DNA of 23,484 bases. Origin: a virus. The stretch covers positions 1 through 23,484 of the IMG/VR virus record IMGVR_UViG_3300046454_000472; one strand, written 5' to 3'. The notes beneath the pieces are model-generated. The model was given only the letters and a program-made list of their open reading frames with translations. It was not told the origin of the DNA and did not search any database. Position numbers and translations under genes: made by a program. Within the stretch, counting starts at the first letter, position 1, and the number at the start of each line of letters is the position of its first letter. This document shows positions 15,775 to 21,970 of the stretch, in pieces.

Positions 15775-16143
15775 TTAGTGACCCGCGACGCCGCCACCGA
15801 CAGCGATCACGCTCGAGCCGCCCGACGTGGTCGAACCGGCGATGCCATTGCCCGAAGACGCGGCAAGGGTGCTGGAGGTGGACGAAGCCGTGCCAGCTCC
15901 GCCACCGCCCGCGATGGACGGACCGAAGAAGCCGCCAACGGCGACGCCGCCACCACCGGCAACGCCGGTCGCGCCAGCGGTCGTGCCGCCGATCGCGGAG
16001 GCATGACCCAGCGAGCCCGTCACGGTCGTGGAGTGCGAGTTGGTGATGACGGCCCCGCCGCCAACGCCGAACGCAGTGACCTGCGCGAAAGCCGGAGCCG
16101 CGAACAGAGCCAGCGCGCTGGCGAGAACAAGGATCTTTTTCAT
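15775..16143 (-). CDS. Exported Gly/Ser/Ala-rich small protein
   Basis: The 122-residue protein has a clear signal peptide (MKKILVLASALALFAAPAFA). The mature part is built almost only of Gly, Ala, Ser, Thr and Val (GVAGGGGVAVGGFFGP, STTSGGSSVIAVGGG), with no cysteine. Such composition suggests a flexible or self-associating envelope protein. Start ATG 16143 is chosen because TAAGGA lies about eight bases upstream; a frame open further upstream would have no signal peptide at its start. It is preceded by a structured 311-base leader and followed by a strong hairpin, so it may be regulated as a separate transcript segment. Function unknown. Confidence 0.65.
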   Translation of the reverse strand: MKKILVLASALALFAAPAFAQVTAFGVGGGAVITNSHSTTVTGSLGHASAIGGTTAGATGVAGGGGVAVGGFFGPSIAGGGGAGTASSTSSTLAASSGNGIAGSTTSGGSSVIAVGGGVAGH

Positions 16144-16242
16144 GCGTATTTTCCTTAACTTCACGTGAATTACCGGGGAGACCGCCCCGGCGCGGATTCC
16201 TTTCAAGACCACTGGCCAACCTGAAACCGCGTAGGAAGGGTC

Positions 16243-16322
16243 GGCCAGTGGCTTGCTTGCTTTCGTGCTAGACCCGTTCAGTAAAATCCAACACGCCTCG
16301 GCTCTCCACAGAGGGACGCAAG
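16243..16322 (-). repeat. Structured repeat unit 1
   Basis: On the - strand the unit begins CTTGCGTCCC, contains an inner CGTG...CACG pairing, and ends CACGAAAGCAAGC. The terminal CTTGC and GCAAG can pair. Unit 2 at 16382-16453 has the same ends and a similar length, but its interior differs. Confidence 0.55.
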
Positions 16323-16381
16323 TTCGAAACTCATGGCCGCCGATCTGGGAGGGGTCAAGCCCTTCTCCCTACGCGATCGGC

Positions 16382-16453
16382 GGCCAGCTTGCTTTCGTGG
16401 CAGCTGATGAGCTAACCCGCCACGCCCGCCAGTTGCAAAAGCGGGGACGCAAG
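16382..16453 (-). repeat. Structured repeat unit 2
   Basis: On the - strand the unit begins CTTGCGTCCC directly after the stop of the exported Asn/Ser-rich gene and ends CACGAAAGCAAGC. Its inner hairpin is longer (CGTGGC with GCCACG, plus AGCT with AGCT around a CATC loop) than in unit 1. The 13 bases GCTTGCTTTCGTG (+ strand) are identical in both units. Confidence 0.55.
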
Positions 16454-16454
16454 A

Positions 16455-17249
16455 TTAGTTGGAGGCCATCTTCACGCAGACGCCCGCGTCAGCGGACTTG
16501 CGCGCCCCCTTTTCGCCGCAAGAGGCGACGACATACTGGTGCCCTTTCTTGTCGAAGTAAGCGGCGGCCTTCAGATCGGTCGCCTTCAGCTCACGAGACT
16601 TTTCGCCGGGGACCGGGCCATGGTACTCGCCCTTGAAGACCGGGTGGCCATAGGGCTCGGCGACGGCGACCGTGGCATAGCGACCGACGCGGCAGCGGAC
16701 GCCGCCAGCGGTCATCGAGACGGCCAGCTCATCGTCCATACAGAGCGTCTGCAACGCGGCTTCGCGCTGTCCAAAAGCCCACAAGGTACGGGCATTGAGC
16801 CTTTTGTTGCAGGGGCCATCCTGCCAAGGAAAACCCAGCGCGCCGCCGCCTCCCACAGCGGCACCGCCCAGCGAGACGGAGCCGTTGCAGGACTCGATGC
16901 CCGCGGCGCTCATGCCGGGCGCAAACACCGCCGGGGACTGGCCGGTGGTGGTCGAGTTGAAAGTGTTGGTGTTGGCCGCGCCAGACTGGTTGGCGTTGAC
17001 CGAACGGACGCCGACATTCTGGCTCGAATTGATCCGCGAATTGACGTTGGAGCGCGAGGCCGAATTGGAGTTGGAGTTTGCCCCGGAGAACGCGGTGTTG
17101 CGATTGTTCTGGACGGGGTCGGCGACAGCAGCGGAGCTGGAGCGCGAGTTGGAGATACCGGTTCCGACGCCGATGGCGTTCTGCGCCAGCGAAGGGGTGA
17201 CGCCGATCGCGATCATCGCGAAAGCGGTAGCAATGCTCTTAACTTTCAT
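16455..17249 (-). CDS. Exported Asn/Ser-rich protein with six cysteines
   Basis: The 264-residue protein has a signal peptide (MKVKSIATAF, then AMIAIGVTPSLA). The mature N-terminal half (about 24-105) is rich in Asn and Ser (SGANSNSNSASRSNVNSR). The C-terminal half has six cysteines (C121, C147, C170, C186, C244, C258) and looks like a compact disulfide-bonded domain (LGFPWQDGPCNKRLNARTLW, then QREAALQTLCMDDELAVSM). GGAGGAA lies seven bases before the ATG. It is the first of four exported proteins encoded in a row. An envelope or surface-exposed role, such as superinfection exclusion, is possible, but the family was not recognised. Confidence 0.7.
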   Translation of the reverse strand: MKVKSIATAFAMIAIGVTPSLAQNAIGVGTGISNSRSSSAAVADPVQNNRNTAFSGANSNSNSASRSNVNSRINSSQNVGVRSVNANQSGAANTNTFNSTTTGQSPAVFAPGMSAAGIESCNGSVSLGGAAVGGGGALGFPWQDGPCNKRLNARTLWAFGQREAALQTLCMDDELAVSMTAGGVRCRVGRYATVAVAEPYGHPVFKGEYHGPVPGEKSRELKATDLKAAAYFDKKGHQYVVASCGEKGARKSADAGVCVKMASN

Positions 17250-17289
17250 ACTTTCTTCCTCCGGTGTCCATGGCGATGGCCATGTTTCT

Positions 17290-17529
17290 TCATGATTCGG
17301 CTATAGTCAAGTCAGGTTCTGTTTCCCCAATGTCATACTTCACGCCACAAAAGGGGCAGAACGTCGGAACTACGAGTGGCAGTTTTTGCGGCCCGTAGCG
17401 ATTAATTTTTTCAGTCGATAGCAGCGTAGGAATCGCCACCAAATGACCTCTGACGATGCGGAAAGCGCAAGCCAGCCTAGTGTTCTTTTCAACCAGCATC
17501 TCGTTCATGTTGCTGGCGCAGTCACACAT
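17290..17529 (-). CDS. Small zinc-ribbon-like protein
   Basis: The 79-residue protein has cysteines at 2, 4 and 21 and a CPFC knuckle at 58-61 in the context VVPTFCPFCGVKYD. The pairs CxC and CxxC could together bind one zinc ion. The ATG at 17529 follows the upstream stop by one base and has GGGGAAG before it. The longer frame from 17559 starts inside the upstream gene and is less likely. Small phage zinc-ribbon proteins often bind host proteins or nucleic acid. No specific role can be given. Confidence 0.65.
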   Translation of the reverse strand: MCDCASNMNEMLVEKNTRLACAFRIVRGHLVAIPTLLSTEKINRYGPQKLPLVVPTFCPFCGVKYDIGETEPDLTIAES

Positions 17530-17530
17530 T

Positions 17531-17686
17531 CTAGTGCTTCCCCAAGATCCAGCCGCCAAAGACCCATCCGGCTGCGCCGAACGCGATGATGTCGATGGCG
17601 ATCAGCAGGATCAGCGCGGTCCCGATCATGCGATCGTTCCGGCTCATGTGCCGTTCCAACTGTTCTAGTTGCTCGGCGTCGATCAT
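17531..17686 (-). CDS. 51-residue membrane protein, holin candidate
   Basis: The frame encodes 51 residues: a charged, helical N-terminus (MIDAEQLEQLERHMSRNDRM), a hydrophobic segment (IGTALILLIAIDIIAFGAAG) and a second, shorter one (WVFGGWILGKH). The start overlaps the MazG-like gene's stop (ATGA) and its stop is followed by the next ATG after one base, so it is locked into the operon. One or two membrane spans with a cytoplasmic charged head fit a small holin or a membrane regulator. The endolysin is several genes downstream in the same operon. Function inferred only. Confidence 0.65.
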   Translation of the reverse strand: MIDAEQLEQLERHMSRNDRMIGTALILLIAIDIIAFGAAGWVFGGWILGKH

Positions 17687-18147
17687 CCGTGCAGCCTCGT
17701 CCTGAAGCCCAGCTTTTCGCTGGTCGCATTGAATTTTTCGAAGATGGCCCGGTCAAGGTCGATGCCAGACTTGATGGCCAGCAGCGAGACGTAGATCACC
17801 ACATCGGCCAGTTCAGTGGCCAGATCGGCGATGGTGGCGCGCGAGCCCTCGAGGCCAAGGCGTTCACGCTCGAGCTTTTTGACGACGTTGCAGGCTTCGC
17901 CCATCTCACCGGCGGCGGCGTTGCCGAAGTAGGACAGGTCGAGCTTGTCGCTGTTTTTCCATTCGAGCTGGCGGGCGATGTTGGCCTGCTCCAGCGTGTC
18001 ATAGAAAATGGGCGGATTCTGCTCGGGCTCGAGCTTCCCCTTCGTCTCTTCGATGGCGTCAGCGATCATGCGGTAGGCAACGCCATGAGCCAATCCCGCC
18101 TGCTGGGAAAGGACGGTGGCGGCGGCTACGATTTCCACGTGCTTCAT
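17683..18147 (-). CDS. MazG-like nucleoside triphosphate pyrophosphohydrolase
   Basis: The 154-residue protein resembles all-alpha NTP pyrophosphohydrolases of the MazG superfamily, which hydrolyse (d)NTPs or alarmone-related nucleotides to monophosphates using magnesium. The metal-binding pattern is visible: EMGE (E81, E84), then acidic residues after KKLERE, and ELADV (E112, D115). The C-terminal helix pattern (LDRAIFEKFNATSEKLGF) is also typical. The first 65 residues are an extra helical region. Start and stop overlap both neighbours as ATGA. Phage MazG-like proteins are thought to adjust nucleotide pools or ppGpp levels in the infected cell. The exact substrate is unknown. Confidence 0.8.
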   Translation of the reverse strand: MKHVEIVAAATVLSQQAGLAHGVAYRMIADAIEETKGKLEPEQNPPIFYDTLEQANIARQLEWKNSDKLDLSYFGNAAAGEMGEACNVVKKLERERLGLEGSRATIADLATELADVVIYVSLLAIKSGIDLDRAIFEKFNATSEKLGFRTRLHG

Positions 18148-18350
18148 TTCGCGTTTTCCTTGTTGACGATGACCAAGTCGCGGCGGATTTTCTGACGCCG
18201 GGCGGCCTCAATGTCAGCGGCCCAGTTGTCAATGTTGTGTTTCATGTAGCAGCGGGCGCGGGCCAGCACGGATTCAAGGTCGGGACAGTCATCGAGCGCC
18301 TTGCACATGGCCACGATGTTGGCTTCTCTTTCGACGTAAGGCGATGCCAT
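18144..18350 (-). CDS. Small hypothetical helical protein
   Basis: The 68-residue protein is helical and charged (YVEREANIVAMCKALDDCPD, then ESVLARARCYMKHNIDNW), ending in a basic segment RRQKIRRDLVIVNKENAK. The ATG at 18350 follows the upstream stop by one base (TAACATG). An ATG at 18371 is possible but lies inside the upstream gene without a ribosome site. The stop overlaps the MazG-like start. The family was not recognised; it may work with the MazG-like enzyme given the coupling. Confidence 0.6.
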   Translation of the reverse strand: MASPYVEREANIVAMCKALDDCPDLESVLARARCYMKHNIDNWAADIEAARRQKIRRDLVIVNKENAK

Positions 18351-18351
18351 G

Positions 18352-18561
18352 TTAAGCGGTCTCTCTTGCATTTCGGATGAATCGCCGCGTCAGGGCGATG
18401 GTGTTGGCGAGGCCGCGGTAATCCGACGACGTTTTGGGGCAGACGATCATTGGGATGCCGGGGGCTCTGATCTTGAAGTTTTTCCCGAACGTCACCTCTG
18501 GTTGGTGGCCAGCTTGCACGAGCAGCTCCACCGCGGCTTTGGCTTCCTTGGATAGCCTCAT
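18352..18561 (-). CDS. Small HicA-like (dsRBD-fold) protein, tentative
   Basis: The 69-residue protein has the order helix (SKEAKAAVELLVQAG), strand-turn-strand (HQPEVTFGKNFKIRAPGIPM), strand (IVCPKTSS) and a C-terminal helix (LANTIALTRRFIRNA). The short Gly-His, Gly-Lys and terminal Arg-rich helix pattern recalls HicA-type small RNA-binding folds. The usual catalytic histidine of HicA toxins is not seen, since Asn follows GK where His is expected, and no HicB partner is adjacent. The ATG at 18561 follows the upstream TGA by two bases. Treat this as a phage protein with a possible nucleic-acid-binding fold, not a toxin. Confidence 0.45.
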   Translation of the reverse strand: MRLSKEAKAAVELLVQAGHQPEVTFGKNFKIRAPGIPMIVCPKTSSDYRGLANTIALTRRFIRNARETA

Positions 18562-18563
18562 GG

Positions 18564-18788
18564 TCAGCGCACCAAGCCGCAGGAGCCGCTGCGCTCGGAA
18601 CTGACGAGCCAAGCCATGCAGTCTTTGCCGACGCACCGGCACAGCTCCCTGTCCTGTGCAAAAGAAGTCTGGGATGTCATGCGGTCGCCGCGGTTGGTGA
18701 TGGTTAGAGAATCAATGTTTGGGGCTGCACTGACGCTGGTGAAAGGGCACCATTTTTCTTTGGCCTCTTTTTCTAAAATCACTGCCAC
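18564..18788 (-). CDS. Small Cys-rich phage protein (KWCPF...CMAW...CGL type)
   Basis: The 74-residue protein has cysteines at 14, 50, 52, 57 and 70 in the contexts KWCPF, LCRCVGKDCMAW and GSCGL. This spacing is that of a recurring phage family of probable metal-binding proteins of unknown role. The start is GTG at 18788, chosen because GAAGGAG stands seven bases before it. Upstream lies a pair of competing hairpins that could control its translation. The next gene begins two bases after its stop. Confidence 0.7.
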   Translation of the reverse strand: MAVILEKEAKEKWCPFTSVSAAPNIDSLTITNRGDRMTSQTSFAQDRELCRCVGKDCMAWLVSSERSGSCGLVR

Positions 18789-18813
18789 GCCGTTCTCCTT
18801 CGGTGTCGTAGCG

Positions 18814-18864
18814 CCGGGAGGACGAGACGCCTCCCGGGCATTGCATATTTCAGGGCGTCTCGTC
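18814..18864 (-). promoter_or_regulatory. Two mutually exclusive hairpins before the Cys-rich gene
   Basis: Hairpin one pairs 18814-18821 with 18830-18837 (CCGGGAGG/CCTCCCGG, 8-base loop). Hairpin two pairs 18821-18831 with 18854-18864 (GACGAGACGCC/GGCGTCTCGTC, 11 bases). They share bases, so only one can form. The 18854-18864 arm lies in the last codons of the 38-residue gene, so translation of that gene could decide the outcome. Confidence 0.55.
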
Positions 18865-18966
18865 AGTGGCCTCCATGTCGGCGACCACGCCCAAATCCAA
18901 GTTCAACTTGAGGCTGATCCTGAAAGTCTTGAAGAAAGTCTTGAGGAAGGCGAGAATTTCGAACAT
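18850..18966 (-). CDS. 38-residue small protein or leader peptide
   Basis: The frame encodes 38 residues: a hydrophobic and basic start (MFEILAFLKTFFKTFRIS) that could form an amphipathic helix, then LKLNLDLGVVADMEA and an acidic end (TDETP). The ribosome site AAAGGAGGG is among the best in the window. Its last codons take part in the alternative hairpins before the next gene. It may be a true small protein or a leader peptide controlling downstream translation. The spacing to its neighbours is normal for this operon. Confidence 0.6.
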   Translation of the reverse strand: MFEILAFLKTFFKTFRISLKLNLDLGVVADMEATDETP

Positions 18967-18984
18967 TTCGCCCTCCTTTCTGTG

Positions 18985-19245
18985 TCAGGCAGTGGCCTCT
19001 CCGGCCATGTTGCGGGTATTGGCTTTCACGACGTCAACAAAGACGGCGAGCAACTTCTGACGCTCGTCTTCGCTTTTGTCAGTCATGAAGTTGGCCAAAG
19101 TAAACGCCATGCTGTTAAGCACGGTGTCGATTTCGTGTCCGTGGAAAATCATGTTGATTTCAACGGCTAGAGCCTCGACAGCTTTACGCTGCGGGTCATC
19201 TGGCTCCAAAACGTGTGAGTTTATTTCGAATTGTCGGTCGCTCAT
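18985..19245 (-). CDS. Hypothetical helical protein, first gene of the long operon
   Basis: The 86-residue protein is acidic and mostly helical (KAVEALAVEINMIFHGHEID, then TDKSEDERQKLLAVFVDVVK). It has no cysteines, membrane spans or recognised motif. AGGTG lies about five bases before the ATG. The predicted transcript start from the promoter at 19272-19300 gives a short leader of about 20 bases. As first gene of a unit of about fifteen genes, it is probably expressed early and strongly. Function unknown. Confidence 0.65.
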   Translation of the reverse strand: MSDRQFEINSHVLEPDDPQRKAVEALAVEINMIFHGHEIDTVLNSMAFTLANFMTDKSEDERQKLLAVFVDVVKANTRNMAGEATA

Positions 19246-19271
19246 CAGGCACCTGTTGTGTTGGTCTGTGT

Positions 19272-19300
19272 AGGCTAGGACAGGCGTATTCGGGTGTCAA
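19272..19300 (-). promoter_or_regulatory. Promoter with palindromic operator (copy D)
   Basis: On the - strand TTGACA (19300-19295) is followed after 17 bases by TAGCCT (19277-19272), reading into the 19245 gene and the long operon. The spacer contains CGAATACG. Bases 19279-19298, GACAGGCGTATTCGGGTGTC, are an imperfect palindrome (14 of 20 positions symmetric). The site starts four bases beyond the VRR-NUC stop codon. Confidence 0.7.
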
Positions 19301-19303
19301 CCC

Positions 19304-19681
19304 TCAATCGAGACCAAATCTGAAAATTAATCCCTCGATCTGGGAAGGCGTGCGAACGAGCACATAGACGCCGCCATTTTCTGTCCAGCGAATCTCAAAG
19401 CCTTCCTGATCATCGGATTGCCGACCTTTTTTGCGTGTTTTCAGCTCGACAGCGATCGCCAGCCCCCGGCATAGCAGGATGAAATCAGCTACGCCACGCC
19501 GCACGCCCATTTTTCTGAGGCGCGCGGCGGTCGCCTTGCTGCGTTTCCCGCCATTGGGGACGTGAAACCACACGGTCTTTTTACACGCGCGCGTGAACAC
19601 AGCCGCAGCGTGCATCTGCAGCGTGTCTTCGACATAATCGACCAGATCGCGTGGATCAGCCGTGTTTGGCAAGATATTCAT
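19304..19681 (-). CDS. VRR-NUC domain nuclease
   Basis: The 125-residue protein is a stand-alone VRR-NUC nuclease, a PD-(D/E)XK-type fold found in phage Holliday-junction or structure-specific nucleases and in FAN1. Visible features are HVPNGGKRSKATAARLRKMG (40-59), GVADFIL with D66, and AVELKT with E79 and K81 as the catalytic E-x-K. It ends after a typical strand and helix (VYVLVRTPSQIEGLIFRFG). The ATG at 19681 overlaps the RHH gene by 26 bases; the longer open frame upstream lies wholly inside that gene and is unlikely. It may process replication or recombination intermediates together with the helicase and the DUF2800 nuclease. Confidence 0.85.
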   Translation of the reverse strand: MNILPNTADPRDLVDYVEDTLQMHAAAVFTRACKKTVWFHVPNGGKRSKATAARLRKMGVRRGVADFILLCRGLAIAVELKTRKKGRQSDDQEGFEIRWTENGGVYVLVRTPSQIEGLIFRFGLD

Positions 19682-19865
19682 CGATCGCCAGCTGGACGAC
19701 GTGCGACACGCTGTTGATGTCCGGGTCTTTGCGAAACAGTAATTTGATCGCATCCTTCTTTCTAGGGCTGATGCGAACCGTCATGACCACCATCGGTTCG
19801 ATGACCGGAGCGGGCGTCTGCTCTGCCACAGGCACAAAGGGCGGGACTTCCATTACTTTTGTCAC
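19656..19865 (-). CDS. Ribbon-helix-helix DNA-binding protein
   Basis: The 69-residue protein has a disordered Pro-rich N-terminus and a C-terminal ribbon-helix-helix domain: strand VMTVRIS (27-33), helix PRKKDAIKLLFRK and helix SVSHVVQLAIDEYLAKHG (52-69). Such proteins bind DNA as dimers with the strand in the major groove. The GTG at 19865 is preferred because the - strand promoter at 19894-19922 would start transcription near 19887, downstream of a possible ATG at 19907. AGAAAGGA lies nine bases before the GTG. ATG 19853 is the alternative. It lies next to three copies of the shared operator and is a candidate regulator of that set. Confidence 0.7.
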   Translation of the reverse strand: MTKVMEVPPFVPVAEQTPAPVIEPMVVMTVRISPRKKDAIKLLFRKDPDINSVSHVVQLAIDEYLAKHG

Positions 19866-19893
19866 TGAGTTAAATCCTTTCTTGCGTTTCACG

Positions 19894-19922
19894 AACCCTA
19901 CGTGCATCGTATGCGCTTGTCA
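19894..19922 (-). promoter_or_regulatory. Promoter with shared core (copy E)
   Basis: On the - strand TTGACA (19922-19917) is followed after 17 bases by TAGGGT (19899-19894), reading into the RHH and VRR-NUC genes. The spacer contains CGCATACG, then ATGCACG. It includes TACG-N5-CGTA, the same inverted pattern as copy A. It lies between the divergent RHH and helicase genes. Confidence 0.65.
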
Positions 19923-19939
19923 ATTACAGGAGCAGAATC

Positions 19940-21394
19940 GTGAATTTGCATTTTGACGAGCAGATCCTGTCAGTCACCCTGCGCCGACACCAAAATGAGG
20001 CTGTTGACGCCCTCGCCACCGCTCCCTACCAATTCGCGTACGCTGAAATGTCGGTCGCCTCTGGCAAGTCGCTGGTCATGGGCAGTCTGGCCAAGCGAGC
20101 CCTGCTCCGACCGCGCAACCGGGTGATGATCGTCGCCCACACTGAAGAACTGGTCAAACAGAACGCCCACGCCTGCAAGTGGCTTGGCCTTAACCCTGCC
20201 ATCTGCAGCGCCGCGCTGGGCCAGTCTTCGGTCTTCGCCGATCTGACGGTCGGCACCGTCGGCACGATCGCCAAACGGCTCAACTATTTTCAGGACGTCA
20301 GCGCGGTGATCGTTGACGAGGTGCACCGGGCGCGCATGGAGGAGAACAAAGACGGCTCGGCCTCGCTCTACCTGCGGATCAAGGATGGCCTGCCCAACGC
20401 CTTTTTCCGCGGCGTGACCGGCACTGGCTGGCGCGAGGACGGCACCGGGTCGCTCGAGAACACATTCGGCCACAAAGTTTACAACTATGGCTTCATCGAG
20501 GCGCTCGAGGACGGCTACGTCAAGCCGCTGCGAGCGGTCCCAGCTGAAGCCAAAGACTTTGACACCAAGGGCCTGAAGACCAATTCGCAAGGTGAGTGGT
20601 CTGGGCAGGAGCTGACCAATCGAGGCGTGGCGCTGGCCCCAGAGCACGCTGTCGCCTTGCTGGCCGCCATGCGGGAGGAAGACCGCCACCGGGCGCTGAT
20701 CTTCGCCTGTGACATCGAGCACGCCAACGCCCTCGAGGCCGAGCTGCGCAAGCTTGGCGTTGACGCCCGGGCGGTCCACACCGGCAACGGCGGGCGCGTG
20801 GCCAATGTCGAGGCGTTTCGCAAGGGTGCTTTTGAGATTCTGGTTTCGGTGGCGATGTTTAACGTAGGCTTTGATGTGCCCGATATTGATTTCATGGCGT
20901 TCTGCCGCCCGATGAAGTCTGCCCTGCTCTACGCCCAGTCGCTGGGCCGCGGCGCGCGCCTGTCCGAGCTGGCCTATGATTGTGTCGTCTGCGATTTTGG
21001 CGGCAACATCCTCCGCCACGGCGCGCTCGACATGATCAAGCCGCCCAAGCGCCGGGCTCAGAACGGACCAACGGTAGGTGCCGAGCCTGATGACGACGTG
21101 CCCAAGCTTGACGAGATAGACCGCATGGTCGGTGGCGATCTGCGCAAGGGAGCTGCCGAAGGCTCGCTGCTGTCGCGCCATGGCAAGCCGAAATGGGTCG
21201 AGCCGTCTGGCGACCCTACCTATTTGATTGGGCGCAATCTTTGGCTGATCCCGACTGTCACGCTGGGGCAGGTGCGTTGGTTTTCGCCTTCCTATCCGCT
21301 CGATGCCAAGCATCTTTTTTGCGAATATGATGGCCGCCGCGGCTGGACAGCTCGAGGCGCAGTTGATAGCGTGGGCATCCTTCACAAGGCTTGA
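19940..21394 (+). CDS. Superfamily 2 DNA helicase (DEVH box)
   Basis: The 484-residue protein is a compact SF2 helicase using ATP to unwind or remodel DNA during replication or recombination. Motifs in order are a Q-like RRHQNEAV (15-22), Walker A MSVASGKS (37-44), motif Ia VAHTEEL, Walker B DEVH (126-129), motif III TGTGWR (160-165), motif V SVAMFNVGFDVPDID (303-317) and motif VI QSLGRGAR (333-340). The final 140 residues are a family-specific extension. The start is GTG at 19940, with AGGAG seven bases upstream. Its stop codon lies inside the TTGACA of regulatory copy B. Close relatives act in phage replication modules with DUF2800 and DUF2815 genes, as seen here. Confidence 0.9.
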   Translation: MNLHFDEQILSVTLRRHQNEAVDALATAPYQFAYAEMSVASGKSLVMGSLAKRALLRPRNRVMIVAHTEELVKQNAHACKWLGLNPAICSAALGQSSVFADLTVGTVGTIAKRLNYFQDVSAVIVDEVHRARMEENKDGSASLYLRIKDGLPNAFFRGVTGTGWREDGTGSLENTFGHKVYNYGFIEALEDGYVKPLRAVPAEAKDFDTKGLKTNSQGEWSGQELTNRGVALAPEHAVALLAAMREEDRHRALIFACDIEHANALEAELRKLGVDARAVHTGNGGRVANVEAFRKGAFEILVSVAMFNVGFDVPDIDFMAFCRPMKSALLYAQSLGRGARLSELAYDCVVCDFGGNILRHGALDMIKPPKRRAQNGPTVGAEPDDDVPKLDEIDRMVGGDLRKGAAEGSLLSRHGKPKWVEPSGDPTYLIGRNLWLIPTVTLGQVRWFSPSYPLDAKHLFCEYDGRRGWTARGAVDSVGILHKA

Positions 21395-21433
21395 CAAGCG
21401 AATACGATCGTAGTCAGCTAGACAGGCGAATAC
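21391..21433 (+). promoter_or_regulatory. Tandem copies of the shared regulatory core (copies B and B2)
   Basis: TTGACAAGCGAATACG begins at 21391 and overlaps the helicase stop codon. A second copy, TAGACAGGCGAATAC, begins 28 bases later at 21419. The first copy also contains the palindrome TACGATCGTA. No good -10 box lies 17 bases from TTGACA. TAGTCA (21411-21416) with TTTAAT (21434-21439), 17 bases apart, is a possible promoter flanked by the two cores. Confidence 0.55.
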
Positions 21434-21457
21434 TTTAATCACCAGAAAGAGGCAGAC

Positions 21458-21949
21458 ATGGGTAAAATTACGATTTCCGGCGACACGCTGGAGGAAATCA
21501 GCGACACGCTCGATATGCTGTTTGGAACTGCTGGCCCGGCTCCGACAGGCCCGGAAGTTGCTGCGGCGGCTCCGAAGGCGACCCGCACGCGCACCAGCAG
21601 GAAGGCTGAAGCTCCGGCTCCGGCGCAGCCGAACGAGGCGCAGGCGGCCCAGCCGTCCAACCCGTTCACCGCCCAGCAGCCCCAGCAGCCGCAACAGCAG
21701 CCCTTCGCACCCGGCGCTGGCCCCTTTGCTCCCAATGGCGCAGCGGAACGCCCGGCGGTCACCCAGCTGAAAAATCTGCTCAACACGCTTTCGGCCCAGC
21801 ATGGCGAGCCGCAGGTCTATGCATGGTGCATGCAGCGGGCGCTCAACCTGCCGCCGACGGTGACCAAGGAACATTTCCTGAGTGACGTCATCTACACGGT
21901 GCCGGATGAAAAACTGATCGAAATCTACAAGACGGGCGGCGGCGCTTAA
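21458..21949 (+). CDS. Hypothetical replication-module protein with Pro/Gln-rich linker
   Basis: The 163-residue protein has a short N-terminal segment (MGKITISGDTLEEISDTLDM), then a basic patch with ATRTRTSRKAEAPAPAQ. A low-complexity linker of Pro, Gln and Ala (about 45-95) follows, and then a C-terminal helical domain (QLKNLLNTLSAQHGEPQVYA, then WCMQRALNLPPTVTKEHFLS). AGAGG precedes the ATG. It is followed by a clear terminator. The linker tethering two small domains suggests a protein-protein or DNA-binding adaptor for the helicase or nuclease next to it, but the family was not recognised. Confidence 0.7.
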   Translation: MGKITISGDTLEEISDTLDMLFGTAGPAPTGPEVAAAAPKATRTRTSRKAEAPAPAQPNEAQAAQPSNPFTAQQPQQPQQQPFAPGAGPFAPNGAAERPAVTQLKNLLNTLSAQHGEPQVYAWCMQRALNLPPTVTKEHFLSDVIYTVPDEKLIEIYKTGGGA

Positions 21950-21970
21950 AAAGCTGTCAAGCTAAAATTA

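Larger units (their letters stand above)
16144..16454 (-). other. Structured 311-base intergenic region without a gene
   Basis: No convincing gene lies here. In the - strand transcript it separates the Asn/Ser-rich exported protein from the Gly-rich one. It holds three hairpins: 16334-16386 with perfect 12-base arms (TGGCCGCCGATC and its complement) and an inner GGGAG/CTCCC helix, 16209-16251 with perfect 9-base arms (CCACTGGCC), and 16173-16190 with 6-base arms (CCGGGG). Two copies of a diverged repeat lie around the largest hairpin. It may be a long structured leader for the 16143 gene or contain small RNAs. Confidence 0.7.

Noticed and set aside
16243-16345. tRNA-like T-loop sequence (AGTTCGAAACT) in the structured intergenic region
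   Set aside because: No acceptor, D or anticodon stems could be drawn on either strand; the arms next to the T-loop do not pair properly.
16324-16410. Hammerhead-ribozyme-like pieces (CGAAAC at about 16324 and CTGATGAG at about 16401)
   Set aside because: The order would need a type II arrangement, but stem II does not pair well, there is no proper NUH cleavage site before stem I, and the pieces are not shared by the two repeat units.
18352-18561. HicA toxin of a toxin-antitoxin pair
   Set aside because: The expected active-site histidine is not seen and no HicB-like gene is adjacent; kept only as a fold-level suggestion.
19970-21874. A 634-codon open frame on the - strand opposite the helicase and linker-protein genes
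   Set aside because: It lies antisense to a gene with all SF2 helicase motifs, shows no recognisable domain, and its length is explained by GC-rich codon use in the true gene.
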